A DNA stretch of 64,000 nucleotides from JALYGY01 sp963800975 (GCA_963800975.1 CAWDDB010000009.1:1-64000), one strand, 5' to 3'. Counted from the stretch's first letter, positions 17,620 to 26,089 are shown. The notes: generated by a model from the letters alone, not told the origin. A program made the numbers and translations.

Positions 17620-17864
17620 CGCGCTCCGCCTCGTTCCTCGCTTCGTTCCTCGGCCCTCTCCTCGGCAAGGCCCTCCTGCCACTCTTGCGACCTCTCGTCG
17701 CCGTGCGGCCCACTCCGCAGCTTCCCGAGCTGCCCGCCGGCCCCGGTCCTGAGAACCGCCTCGAGCGCTTCCTCGAACGGTTCCCCGGTCCGCCTAGAGC
17801 GCTTCCTCGCCTGGCGCGCCAACACCTCGTCCGCCATGTCGGCCACCCGCTGGTTCTTTCGCAC
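17616..17864 (-). CDS. 82-residue helical protein, first gene of a small operon
   Basis: GTG 17864 behind GGAAGGAG. Begins MRKNQRVADMADEVLARQAR and carries TGEPFEEALEAVLRTGAGG, then a very charged Glu/Arg tail. The pattern 'tGepfeeAleaVl.T.Ag.QL' looks like a conserved helical domain seen in short actinobacterial proteins of unknown function. Translationally coupled to the next gene by a GTGA overlap. No membrane segment. Confidence 0.6.
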   Translation of the reverse strand: MRKNQRVADMADEVLARQARKRSRRTGEPFEEALEAVLRTGAGGQLGKLRSGPHGDERSQEWQEGLAEERAEERSEERGGAR

Positions 17865-18028
17865 GACCCGCTCCTTCCGGGGCTCGCCCCCTGTGCTGAG
17901 GTCATGGTACTACCCTTTCTAGGACCTCGTCCGGCCGGCGGTTGGCTCGTGGCTGGTCTGCCGAAGGGCGACAGGCTTGCGGTGAAGGTATCCTGCCCTT
18001 ACGGGAGCGAAAAGAGGAGGGCGCCGTG

Positions 18029-18307
18029 ATGGACAGGGAGAGGCCGAGCGCCTCGGAAGGAAGGATACCCGAGGCGTGGATCGGGCAGGAGGTGATGCTG
18101 GAGACGACCGAAACCCTCTCGAGCGATCTCCGTGCCGCCGCCCCCGTATACCTGGAAGACGTCAACGATAGGGGCATCGTCATGCTGGTGACGCGACACT
18201 CGGATCAAAGCCAGTTCTCCCGCTACTTCTACCCCTGGAGCGTGGTGGGCTGGATACGCCTGGCCGAGGAGGACGAGCGAGCGGAACCGCGAGCTACGGG
18301 CTCTTAA
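18029..18307 (+). CDS. Small conserved protein, paralogue of the 17.4-17.6 kb gene
   Basis: 92 residues from ATG 18029, placed behind GAGGAGGGC; the open frame extends 29 codons upstream without a better start. Core: IPEAWIGQEVMLETTET, then APVYLEDVNDRGIVMLV, then RYFYPWSVVGWIRLAEE. The alternation of hydrophobic strands and the final F-x-PW motif suggest a small beta-barrel domain. Divergent from the operon that holds its paralogue. Function unknown. Confidence 0.65.
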   Translation: MDRERPSASEGRIPEAWIGQEVMLETTETLSSDLRAAAPVYLEDVNDRGIVMLVTRHSDQSQFSRYFYPWSVVGWIRLAEEDERAEPRATGS

Positions 18308-18445
18308 GGATACCCCGGTTAGGTAGGAAAATACTCGGACCAGCGAAGCCGCCGCCGACGTGGTGCACGTCGTCTACGGACTGCCCGGAGAGCGGCTCAC
18401 CGCCAGGGCCTTGGCGGTCAAGCTGGGCGGGTGCGGCGCCGGGGC

Positions 18446-18653
18446 TTAGGACCCGCCCAGCTCGCTCAGGCTTTGCTGGATCGTGTCCATGGCGTCGTCG
18501 AGGGAGGCGCTGGCGTTGGCGAGGGCCCTTGCCAGGGCGAGGTTGGTGCCTCTCCCCCTCCGGCGTCTCTAGGAATGCCCTCGCGGACTGGACCTCACGC
18601 CCTGCGCGCGCCAGGTGGGCCCTCATCTGCTCCATGGCCTGCTCGTGCTCCAT
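18446..18653 (-). pseudogene. Small helical protein, one frameshift
   Basis: From ATG 18653 (AGGGGAAG upstream) the frame reads MEHEQAMEQMRAHLARAGRE and SARAFLETPEG. A one-base shift at the GAGGGGGAGAGG run near 18547 restores TNLALARALANASASLDDAM and TIQQSLSELGGS with a stop at 18446. The two halves join into one amphipathic helical protein of about 70 residues. Function unknown. The shift may be a sequencing indel. Confidence 0.5.
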
Positions 18654-18793
18654 CGCTTCCCCTATCCCCCGAACATCCTCCGCCACCGGCTCCGCTACGA
18701 GGGCGTTGGGAAGGCCGAGGGAGTGGCGTAGGATGAGGTCCGTAGCCGGGGTTTCTAGCGCCCCGGCCCTCCCCCCTCGCCGATGGGATCGGG

Positions 18794-19021
18794 CTACCCG
18801 AGGTGCGCACTCACGTTTTTCAGGGCTTCGTCCAGCGTCGGCGCGGGTTTGCCCACGACGTCGTTCCCACCGTCCTCGCTTTCGAAGCGAAGGTTGACGG
18901 CGTAGCGACGGGCTTTCGCGCCTTTGCCGGCGTCCAGCACCTCCACCGTCACCTCCTGTAAGCTGCCGTCCTCGCGCTCCCTGATCCCCTCGAAGACCCT
19001 TACCTGGGAGGTCTCGGACAT
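18794..19021 (-). CDS. Small conserved protein of unknown function
   Basis: 75 residues from ATG 19021, which has GAGAGGGAG just upstream; a longer frame from 19075 is possible. It starts MSETSQVRVFEGIREREDGS and contains VTVEVLDAGKGAKARRYAVN and a C-terminal helix APTLDEALKNVSAHL. The mix of strands and one final helix suggests a small alpha-beta fold. No motif that I can name. Confidence 0.6.
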   Translation of the reverse strand: MSETSQVRVFEGIREREDGSLQEVTVEVLDAGKGAKARRYAVNLRFESEDGGNDVVGKPAPTLDEALKNVSAHLG

Positions 19022-19162
19022 CCCCAGCTCCCTCTCGATGCGCTTGATGGTGCCTGTGGTGCCCACGGCTGCCACACTCCCCTCTCTGGCGGTTTGTGTT
19101 CCCGTTACCTTAACCCCTGCCTGCCCGGGGGTTCCCCGGGCCTCCAGCGAAGCTCGCCTCCC

Positions 19163-19441
19163 CTACATCCCCCAATAGCGGAAGTAGCCAATGGCCTTGA
19201 GGGCCGCCCAGTCGGCGTGCTCTTTGGAGAGGGCGAACCGGCCGTCGGGGAAGCGGAACACGTCCGCCTCGGCGTCGTGGACGAGATCCGAGTCGTAGCC
19301 TTCCTCCAGCCACCGCTTCTCGGAGTCGAAGAAGTGCTCGCACTTCGCGCGGCGGCGCTCGGCCTCAGACAGCTTGGCGCCCGGCGCCCAGGCGGGCAAG
19401 GGGATCTGCCAGGGGTACTCGGGCCACTTCCTCTCTCCCAC
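19163..19441 (-). CDS. Small conserved protein with VFRFPDGRFA...ADW motif
   Basis: 92 residues from GTG 19441. Its C-terminal half (DAEADVFRFPDGRFALSKEH, then ADWAALKAIGYF) closely resembles the 75-residue protein at 35002-35229 (ELDVFRFNEDGRFAFCREFA, DWQLLEERGYL), so the two are paralogues 16 kb apart. The N-terminal half is Trp/Pro-rich. Function unknown. Confidence 0.6.
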   Translation of the reverse strand: MGERKWPEYPWQIPLPAWAPGAKLSEAERRRAKCEHFFDSEKRWLEEGYDSDLVHDAEADVFRFPDGRFALSKEHADWAALKAIGYFRYWGM

Positions 19442-19512
19442 CCGGTGAGTGTACGCGCGGGCGCCTGTAGGACATCGCCGATTGGGAGAGCTCGGGAGGC
19501 GGGATTCGAGCC

Positions 19513-19773
19513 CTAGGGTTTGAGCTCGTCCGAGCGGAACGACTCCCCGAGCTGCGCCCTCGCCGCCTCGATCAGCTCGGGGCTCCTGACGTTCTCGTCC
19601 ACCTCGGCCTGGGAGCTGTTGCGGCGCACGTACTCCTCATCGATCACCTCCCGCAGGGGGACGCCCTCGTTCGCGCGTCCTATGACGTAGCGCAAGACCC
19701 TCTCTTGGCGTTGGGAGAGGGAGGAGCCCTTCCCGCCGAACAACCCCCGCCAAAAGGATCGCCTCTCGCCCAT
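19513..19773 (-). CDS. Small conserved protein of unknown function
   Basis: 86 residues from ATG 19773 with GAGGAGCC upstream. SLSQRQERVLRYVIGRANEG is an HTH-like first helix pair, followed by PLREVIDEEYVRRNSSQAEV and VRSPELIEAARAQLGESF. Entirely helical and charged; it may be a small DNA-binding or adaptor protein, but that is only an impression. It is followed on the same strand by the 19163-19441 gene. Confidence 0.6.
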   Translation of the reverse strand: MGERRSFWRGLFGGKGSSLSQRQERVLRYVIGRANEGVPLREVIDEEYVRRNSSQAEVDENVRSPELIEAARAQLGESFRSDELKP

Positions 19774-19965
19774 CGATGTGGCTCCTCGCCCTCGTTTCCG
19801 GCACCTAGCCCATCATACCGCGACACCGAGCGACGTCGCGGGCGCTTATGTACCCAACCGCTCGCCCAACGTCACCAGCGCCCTACGCAGCTCCTCCGCC
19901 TGCTCCAGCGTGCCCTCGCCTCCGCCCTCGCCCAAGCGCCAGCGTACCAAACGGGGTGTTTTTGG

Positions 19966-20107
19966 GTGAGACACGGGCTGGCGCGGGTTTTACCGCCTTC
20001 TCGTCGGCCAACGCAAGCTGGGACAACGCCGAGGGTGGCCTTCCGGGCAGTGATCCGGCCGGATGGACAGGGTGGAGCTTGACCCCTCTCGTGCTCTAAC
20101 TCCGCCG
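19966..20107 (+). repeat. Dispersed repeat, copy 6
   Basis: The longest copy: GTGAGACACGGGCTGGCGCG, GGTTTTACCGCCTTCTCGTC, GGCCAACGCAAGCTGGGACA, then CTTCCGGGCAGTGATCCGG, GGTGGAGCTTGACCCC and CGTGCTCTAACTCCGCC. Together with copy 5 it defines the left extension of the family. Confidence 0.6.
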
Positions 20108-20543
20108 AGGCTCGACCGGTAGCTTGATGGCCGGGGCGCTGTCGCCTACTCCTCCCTGCGGCAACCCTTCTGCCCTTCTCGCGTCTATGGCCCAGTCCAA
20201 TTTCGCTGGCCGAGGGGTTCGCCAACTCTCCCTGGCCCTCTTCCCTTTGCCCGTGTAATCGGTGTAGCGCAACTTGTGTCTCCCAGTGACGTATATGTTC
20301 TTGACTTTCACGAGGAGGCGCTGTGTGGTTATGCTAATAAGATGGATTGTCCGATTGGTTCTTTTCCGAGTGTTAGTTGGCCTCTGGCGTGTGGTCCGGA
20401 GGCGCTGAGTACCACACGTGATTTTGGAGGTTGGTTCGCCCGTCTGAGAGGGTGGCCTACACGGCCGAGGTCCCGTGGGACCTGGCCCCTTCCGCAATGC
20501 TGCTAGCTTCGCTGGGTCGAGTACAACGAGAGGGGAGGTGGAT
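20108..20543. other. Intergenic, less GC-rich than its surroundings
   Basis: About 430 bases without a supported gene. The segment 20270-20400 is visibly less GC-rich than the flanks and likely holds the promoter of the small membrane peptide gene. Short frames on both strands have irregular composition. Confidence 0.4.
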
Positions 20544-20624
20544 GTGTCTAGGAACGTCTTGAGTCTGGTCATAGCGGTGGTGGTGATAATCGTTTTGATT
20601 TGGCTAATACTGCAGTTCGTTTGA
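20544..20624 (+). CDS. 26-residue single-span membrane peptide
   Basis: GTG 20544 lies 8 bases behind GAGGGGAGG. The product starts MSRNVLSLVIAVVV and continues IIVLIWLILQFV: one membrane helix with a short basic N-terminus. It resembles the widespread tiny membrane proteins (lmo0937/DUF5670-like) of Gram-positive bacteria. A good terminator follows 20 bases after the stop. Role unknown; such peptides often modulate a larger membrane complex. Confidence 0.65.
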   Translation: MSRNVLSLVIAVVVIIVLIWLILQFV

Positions 20625-20643
20625 GCGCCATTGTTGAGCAGCG

Positions 20644-20682
20644 GGCCGGGGCCTTAGCTGTCGCTGGGGCTCCGGCCTTTTT
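20644..20682 (+). terminator. Rho-independent terminator
   Basis: Stem GGCCGGGGCC / GGCTCCGGCC with a 13-base loop, followed directly by TTTTT. It ends the transcript of the small membrane peptide. Confidence 0.85.
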
Positions 20683-20748
20683 GCGTTTACGGTTTATGGT
20701 TGCGAGGGTAAGCTGTCCGCCAGGGAAGCAATGGGAAGGAGATTGCGT

Positions 20749-20952
20749 ATGCCTCAAGGAACGGTGAAGTGGTTCAGCCAGGATAAGGGCTACGGCTTCA
20801 TCACGCCCGACGATGGTAGCCAGGACGTATTCGTGCACTTCTCCGCTATTGCGGGCGAGGGGTTTAGGAACCTCGAGGAAGGCGAGAAGGTGACTTTCGA
20901 GGTTGGCCAAGGCCAGAAGGGTCCCCAGGCGGAGAATGTCTCCAAGGCTTAG
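20749..20952 (+). CDS. Cold-shock protein (CspA family)
   Basis: 67 residues from ATG 20749, which sits behind GGAGATTGCGT; six extra codons upstream are unlikely. Standard CSD: GTVKWFSQDKGYGFI (RNP1 type), DVFVHFSAI (RNP2), then KVTFEVGQGQKGPQAENV. It binds single-stranded RNA or DNA as an RNA chaperone. Monocistronic with a leader of at least 60 bases, as usual for csp genes. Confidence 0.95.
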   Translation: MPQGTVKWFSQDKGYGFITPDDGSQDVFVHFSAIAGEGFRNLEEGEKVTFEVGQGQKGPQAENVSKA

Positions 20953-21119
20953 AGCGGCGAAGACTTACCGCGGAGTCTCCAGACGTCCCACTCCCGCCAC
21001 CGGCGCAAGCGGAGACCGTAAACCTTCCTCCTCCGCCACAGGCACAGCAGGAGGCCCCACCGACCCAAACGGCGCAGGTCGCTCCGTCGCCGCGCGCGGG
21101 AGGTTCGGCGGGAAGGCGG

Positions 21120-21969
21120 TTGGCGCTCGGGATGGGCGGGTGCCTCGTCGTGGTCGTGGGGTTGGTGCTTCTCGTGGGGCTCGCCGCGGTCCTCGGCGGT
21201 GGCGGGTCGGGCGGATCATCGGGTTCCGCGGGTGCGGGCTCCGGCCCTGGCACCGGGGAGACCTTCACCAGGGAGAACTACGGGAGGCTGATCGCCAACC
21301 CCGACGAACACGAGGGAGCGACGGTGGACGTGACCGGCCAGCTTCTGGACAACCCGGAGAGCCAGGGCGATGTGGTGGCGTTCCAGATGTGGGCCGACCC
21401 GGTGAAGGTGGACTGGTACACTATCGTGCGCACCGACGAACGGGCCCTGGGACTCCGCTCGGACTCCTACGTGCACGTGCGCGGGACGGTCCTGGGGTCG
21501 TTCGAGGGGGAGAACGCCTTCGGGGGCGCCGTGAGCGCCGTGGAGGTCGAGGCCGAGGAGGTGGAGCGCGTAGAACCCGTCGACGCCATAGACCCCACGA
21601 TAAAGACCCTCGAAGTCGGGCAGACGCAGAGCGCCGAGGGGTTCTCGATGACGCTCCAGAGGCTCGAGTTCGGCCCGAGGCACACGAGGGCCTACGTCAC
21701 GGCCCGAAACGACGGGGACAAGGCGGCCAGGCTGGATCTGTACCGCTCGAGGATAACCCAGGGCTCCGACCGGTCGGGGCAGACCGACCCCTTCGAGTAC
21801 AACCTCCCCAAGCCCCAAAGGCGGCCTGCAACCGGGCGAGCAGACCGAGGGCGCGGTGATCTTCGGGAAAACCGACCCGTCACAGCCGCTGCAGGTGTCA
21901 TTCGCTTGGGAGCGCGGCGGCTTCATGGCCGACCAACGCGAACCGCTCGTCTTCCAAGTCACGCCTTGA
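21120..21969 (+). pseudogene. Membrane-anchored DUF4352-like protein, one frameshift
   Basis: Begins at TTG 21120 or ATG 21132 with a single hydrophobic span (CLVVVVGLVLLVGLAAVLG), a Gly/Ser spacer, an OB-like strand block (ATVDVTGQLLDNPESQGDVV, YVHVRGTVLGSF) and a DUF4352-like sandwich (TLEVGQTQSAEGFSMTLQRL, RAYVTARNDGDKAARL). At the CCCCAAA run near 21815 the frame shifts by one; the continuation GGLQPGEQTEGAVIFGKTDP, LQVSFAWERGGF stops at 21969. The Pro/Gln-rich open frame upstream of 21120 (from about 20953) has no start codon, so the N-terminus may also be damaged. Confidence 0.6.
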
Positions 21970-22316
21970 GCCATAGTCGCTACTTGCCAAGGTCTACCTA
22001 CGGAGAGGGAAGCGTGGCAATGTGAGGGATCGGGGGCGATCCGGCCCTCTGCGGGTCGTCTCAGAAAACGCGGGTACAAATTGTCCCAGAGCAAGCATAG
22101 CTCGTCAAAGCGAACCAACCACGACGGGTCCCGGCTCTTCCCCAGGCCCCAAGAAAGTGCTGCAATCTAGCCAGTTGCGGGATGCGCTCCGTCGCACAGA
22201 GTGGGTAAGCTACTTCCGCGACGAAATGCAGGCGGGTCGTCGGCGTGCGCCCCGTCCCACCCAAGCACGAGGGCACGGAGGGGGGGCGGCATGCTGAGGA
22301 GCGCGGCTATGCCACG
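21970..22316. other. Intergenic, no gene seen
   Basis: About 350 bases between two convergent genes. No coding frame or hairpin that I can support. A short run AAATTGTCCCAGAGCAAG (near 22078) resembles the repeat core on the opposite strand, but too weakly to call. Confidence 0.35.
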
Positions 22317-23138
22317 CTATCGGGGGAGCCCGGCGAGGAGGCCAGGTATCTCGCGCAGCACGCCGCCCCGCTCGGCGGCCCGGATCCTGCGCCCCGCAAG
22401 CTCGGCGTGATCCCGCTCCAGCTCGGCCCCGACGAAGAAACGCCCCAGCTCCTTGGCCGCGACCCCCGTGGTGCCGGACCCGCAGAAAGGGTCGAGGACG
22501 AGCTCCCCTTCCCGCGTGGAGGCGAGCAGGGCGCGGCGCACCAGCCGCAGGGGCTTCTGGGTGGGGTGGCGGCCGTGCAGCTTCTCGCGCCTCGGGACGG
22601 TCGGGATGCGCCAGACGGAGGAGACCTGGGAGGCGGGGTCTGGGGAGTTTATGAGGTCGTAGTTGAAGGTGTGGCGGGCCGCCCTGCTCCTGGAGGCCCA
22701 GATCAGGGTCTCGTGGGCGTGGGTGAAGGCCGTGTGCATCGCGTTGGGGACGGGGTCGGGCTTGGTCCAGGCGATCTGGTTTATGACTCGAAAGCCTATA
22801 CTCTGCAGGGCGAAGCCCAGGCTGAAGATGATGTGGTGCGTGCCGCTCACCCAGAGCGTGCCGTCGGGCTTGAGCACCCGCCGCGCCTCCCGCAGCCACC
22901 GAACGTTCCATTCGTGGTCCTTCTCGAAGCTACCCAGCGAGCGATCCCAACCACCCTTGTCCACCGAGACGAGCCGGCCGCTGCTCACGCTCACGCCGCC
23001 GCCGGAGAGTCGGTAGGGCGGGTCGGCGAAGATCGCGTCCGCGCTGCCGGCCGGCATCAGGCGCATCAGCTGGACGCAGTCGGCAAGGTAGACGACGGCT
23101 CCCGGCTCGCCGCGGGCCTCGAGGTCCCTCAACTCCAC
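22317..23138 (-). CDS. Site-specific DNA methyltransferase (beta class, N4-C or N6-A)
   Basis: 273 residues. The catalytic motif IV ADPPYRLSGGG lies N-terminal (about 40) and the SAM-binding motif I LDPFCGSGTTGVAA lies C-terminal (about 216-230), so the order is that of the beta class. WTKPDPVPNAMHTAFTHAHE and HPTQKPLRLVRRAL are typical flanking blocks. Full-length and intact, unlike its truncated paralogue at 10.0-10.4 kb. No restriction gene is adjacent; it may be an orphan methylase. The nearest nucleases are the broken SRA-HNH and DUF262 remnants far upstream. Confidence 0.9.
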   Translation of the reverse strand: MELRDLEARGEPGAVVYLADCVQLMRLMPAGSADAIFADPPYRLSGGGVSVSSGRLVSVDKGGWDRSLGSFEKDHEWNVRWLREARRVLKPDGTLWVSGTHHIIFSLGFALQSIGFRVINQIAWTKPDPVPNAMHTAFTHAHETLIWASRSRAARHTFNYDLINSPDPASQVSSVWRIPTVPRREKLHGRHPTQKPLRLVRRALLASTREGELVLDPFCGSGTTGVAAKELGRFFVGAELERDHAELAGRRIRAAERGGVLREIPGLLAGLPR

Positions 23139-23332
23139 GACGCTATTCTTGGACGCAAAGGAGCGGAGCTTTAGCCGGTGGAGCCGTGCGCGGAAGTTGG
23201 CCTCCCGGTCTGCCGGCGCGGATATCCGGACGTCATTGGCCTGGAGTTTGGATGGTGGGTGGTTACCGTTGGTCGCACGTCGCCAGAGCTATCGGTGGGT
23301 TTCCTCTTATTGCGGAAACTCTGGTGCTTCCG

Positions 23333-24229
23333 TCAGGGGTTATCTGTTGGTGCTTCGCCTATCTCGATGTCTTCGTGCTCTTGTGCCATCTGGGCCAACA
23401 CAGCGTTCACCTGCATCCCGATGAGCACCACCAGACCAATAACGTAGAGCCAGGTCAAAAGGACTATGCCCGCCCCTAGCTGACCGTAGAACTGATCATA
23501 GTGAAAGACATCGGCAACAAAGAATCTCATGACCTGGTTGGCAACGAGCAAGAGGATCGCGGCCGCAAATCCTCCGGGGGTGATCCACCTGAACGGTATG
23601 TCGACGTTTGGCGCCAGATAGTAGAGTACATCCAGGACCAGGATCACGGCCAGGAAGGCTATTAGCCAACCGAAGAGCGTCCACAGGCCAAGAAAGACGC
23701 CTGGTAATCCCACGGCCCTTTGTAGATAGGCTCCCGTCTGGGGGCTCAAGACCACGAAGGCCAGCGTGGCGATCACCAAAGTAAACGCAAAGATAAGCAA
23801 AGTGGCGACACCTCGCACCTTCCAGAACGGACGCGTCTCCTGCACCCCGTAGAAACGGTTGGCCGCGTTGCCGATAGTCGCGGCCGTGGCCGAGCCCACG
23901 CCGAGAGTGAAGAGAACGGAGGAGATAAACGTGGCAGCATTTATGCCCTGCGCGGAGCGGTCGAGATATTCTCTGAGAAGCTCGGTGGCTTCCTGGGGCC
24001 AGAAGCTCTCCATCCTAATGGCCAGGTTCTCGAGGATAGCCTCAGGATCATTCACCGCGATGCCTACCAGAGTAAGCAGGAATATCAGGAACGGGAACAA
24101 GAAAAGTATGAAGAGGTAAGCCAACTGGCCGGCAAGCGCCATGCTGTTGTTCTCGGGTAGCTGACGCAAGACCCGGCTAAGCACCATCGGGCCGAGAATG
24201 CGCTTTAGATCTGTGAAGAACTCGACCAT
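23333..24229 (-). CDS. YihY/BrkB-family membrane protein (paralogue 2)
   Basis: 298 residues from ATG 24229 (a long upstream frame is the shadow of its neighbour). Family pattern: amphipathic N-terminus, SMALAGQLAYLFILFLFPFL first span, an acidic loop FWPQEATELLREYLDRSAQG, the G.ATAATIGNAANRFYGVQETR block, and DIPFRWITPGGFAAAILLLV before the last spans. Six membrane segments. 83 bases separate it from the preceding paralogue, with which it shares about half its residues. YihY proteins are suspected transporters or lipid-linked membrane factors; no function is established. Confidence 0.88.
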   Translation of the reverse strand: MVEFFTDLKRILGPMVLSRVLRQLPENNSMALAGQLAYLFILFLFPFLIFLLTLVGIAVNDPEAILENLAIRMESFWPQEATELLREYLDRSAQGINAATFISSVLFTLGVGSATAATIGNAANRFYGVQETRPFWKVRGVATLLIFAFTLVIATLAFVVLSPQTGAYLQRAVGLPGVFLGLWTLFGWLIAFLAVILVLDVLYYLAPNVDIPFRWITPGGFAAAILLLVANQVMRFFVADVFHYDQFYGQLGAGIVLLTWLYVIGLVVLIGMQVNAVLAQMAQEHEDIEIGEAPTDNP

Positions 24230-24312
24230 GGCGGTATGCAGCTTTCTTCTCTGTCGTATCTCAATGGCAACCTGTGTTCTCCAATGCAACGTATCACGCG
24301 GGTATCTAGACC

Positions 24313-25212
24313 TTATCGGGAATCTACTTCCGGCGGTTCGACAATCTGGGCGCTCCTCTGCTCCTCCGCCATACGGACGAGCTGAGCATTTATCTCTATA
24401 CCTGCGAGCACCACGAGCCCCACGATAAAGAGCCAGAGCAAGAGCACTATGCCTATCGCCAGCTGGCCGAAGAGTTGGTCTGAACGGAAGATATTGGACG
24501 CCCAGAATATGAAGATCTTGTTGGAGATGAGCAGGAGAACGGTGGTCACGAATCCTCCGGGGGTGACCCATCTGAAGGGTAGATCGACGTTCGGGGCCAG
24601 GTAGAAGAGGATGTCGAAGGCTAGGGTCAGGTTGAGTAGGACCACTGTCCAGCTCAGAACCCCCCAGTAGTGCGAGAAGGCATCTGGAAGCCCGATCGCG
24701 CTCTGAAGGTAAGCGCCTGTGCGTGGCCTCAAGACCATAAAAGCCATCGTCGCGACGAGCAACGTAAAGCCGAAGATGAGCAAGAAGTCGATGATCCACC
24801 TCTTCAAGAACGAGCGCGTCTCCGGTACCCCATAGGAGCGGTTGGCCGCGTTCATGATGGACTCGGTCGACGCGGCGCCCGTCAGCAAGGTAAGCAGACA
24901 AGCGAGAAGGAAGGTGAGGGAGGTAGTACTCCGCAGCGTGCGGTCGAGGTGGTTGCTCAGGAGCTCGATCGCTTCCTGGGGCAGGAAGCCTTCCGTGCTG
25001 ACAACCAGGGCCTTGAGGATCGACTCGGGACTGTCCACAACGAGGCCCACGAGGGAGACCATGAATATCAGGAAGGGGAACAAGAAGAGCACGAAGAAGT
25101 AGGCGAGTTGACCTGCCAGAGCCATGGCGTCGTTCGCCAGTAGCTGGCGCACCACCCGTCCAAGGGTCGTGGGCCCCGTGATGTTCTTTAGGTCCGCTAG
25201 AAAGCGAGCCAT
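24313..25212 (-). CDS. YihY/BrkB-family membrane protein (paralogue 1)
   Basis: 299 residues from ATG 25212; the frame opens at 25290, but the intervening part spans a TATACT box and a palindrome, so I use the internal ATG. Same layout as its neighbour: DAMALAGQLAYFFVLFLFPF, GFLPQEAIELLSNHLDRTLR, ASTESIMNAANRSYGVPETR, DLPFRWVTPGGFVTTVLLLI. Six membrane spans. Tandem duplication is evident. The start codon lies inside an inverted repeat (see the regulatory entry). Confidence 0.88.
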   Translation of the reverse strand: MARFLADLKNITGPTTLGRVVRQLLANDAMALAGQLAYFFVLFLFPFLIFMVSLVGLVVDSPESILKALVVSTEGFLPQEAIELLSNHLDRTLRSTTSLTFLLACLLTLLTGAASTESIMNAANRSYGVPETRSFLKRWIIDFLLIFGFTLLVATMAFMVLRPRTGAYLQSAIGLPDAFSHYWGVLSWTVVLLNLTLAFDILFYLAPNVDLPFRWVTPGGFVTTVLLLISNKIFIFWASNIFRSDQLFGQLAIGIVLLLWLFIVGLVVLAGIEINAQLVRMAEEQRSAQIVEPPEVDSR

Positions 25213-25251
25213 ACTTTCTTGTGACGTTTTCGGTCTCACATAGAAAGTATA
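25210..25251 (-). promoter_or_regulatory. Inverted repeat covering start codon, with -10 box
   Basis: On the minus strand ATACTTTCT and AGAAAGTAT are perfect 9-bp inverted arms (25242-25250 and 25211-25219) with inner arms GTGA/TCAC. The left arm overlaps a TATACT -10 box (25246-25251) and the right arm includes the AGAAAG ribosome site and the first bases of the ATG. It may be an operator, or an RNA hairpin hiding the start if transcription begins further upstream. Confidence 0.45.
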
Positions 25252-25295
25252 GTTATTATCTGCATCGCTAGCGAGAATGCGCGTCTCCAAGTACT

Positions 25296-25454
25296 ATGTC
25301 CTCGAAGACCTCCCGGCCGATTAGCACAGTCTCCGCCTCGACCTACAACACCGGTACCTGCAACACGGCGGCTGAAACCCAGACAAGCGTCTGCACCGAC
25401 ACCGACCTCAACGACCTCTTCAGCGTAAGCATCGTGGAGGTGCCCGAACAGTAA
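25296..25454 (+). CDS. Possible 52-residue ORF, maybe a gene remnant
   Basis: ATG 25296 opens MSSKTSRPISTVSASTYNTG, then a polar stretch with two cysteines and a C-terminal DLNDLFSVSIVEVPEQ. The composition (Thr/Asn/Ser-rich, regular) looks like the end of a secreted protein more than random sequence, but there is no ribosome site and no signal peptide. Low confidence. Confidence 0.25.
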   Translation: MSSKTSRPISTVSASTYNTGTCNTAAETQTSVCTDTDLNDLFSVSIVEVPEQ

Positions 25455-25714
25455 GTAGCTCCAGGCTGGGGAGGGCCGGGGATTTGCCTGGACCTGGGGT
25501 GCCGGCCTTCCCGCTCGCCCTTGTGCACCCGGAGTCGTGGACGGCAGATTATCGGAAGTTCGCTGGCGTGATCCGAGCAGCCCCTTGATACCCTTGGGAA
25601 GGGGATACTCCCCCAGGGCGGTCCAGGCCCTGGTACCCAGGAGATCGGGGACGCCACACGTTCATAAGCGGCACCGTCCCGACCCTACGAGCCCTGGTTC
25701 ATCTCCCCGGAAGG

Positions 25715-26089
25715 CTAGGAGGATTCCGTGTAGGCATCGGCGAGGAGCAGCGCGATCAGGGCCACCTCGATCGCCTTGTCGACGTAGCCAAGGACCGTGT
25801 ACTCCGGAGCCATGACGAAAAAGAGCACGATCGTCAGCGCGGTGAAGGCTACGAGAACCCATCGCGCAGCGCTCCGGAAGCGCGCAAGGCGCGCGATCGG
25901 CAGCTGCAAGACCGCCAGAAGCCCCAGGTAACCCAGCCCGTTGAGGATGAACAGCAGGATGCCGAGATTGAACCCCATAAAGGCCATGGCGGCGAACGCC
26001 AGGTACAGGTGAATGCCCGCCGTGGCCAGGGTGAGCAAGAAGATCCCAACCCTCAAACCGAGGCCAACGGTAGCGCGCGAAGAAGCCAT
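25715..26089 (-). CDS. Four-span small membrane protein
   Basis: 124 residues, beginning MASSRATVGLGLRVGIFLLT, with four hydrophobic spans (about 10-32, 38-62, 70-90, 97-118). A histidine in the first span (TAGIHLYLAFAAM) recurs in many short actinobacterial membrane proteins. No named function. It stands alone between the tandem YihY genes and the FUSC-like gene. Confidence 0.7.
   Translation of the reverse strand: MASSRATVGLGLRVGIFLLTLATAGIHLYLAFAAMAFMGFNLGILLFILNGLGYLGLLAVLQLPIARLARFRSAARWVLVAFTALTIVLFFVMAPEYTVLGYVDKAIEVALIALLLADAYTESS

Noticed and set aside
22061..22110. A possible seventh repeat copy on the minus strand
   Set aside because: Only about ten bases resemble the core (CTGGGACAA); the flanks do not align.
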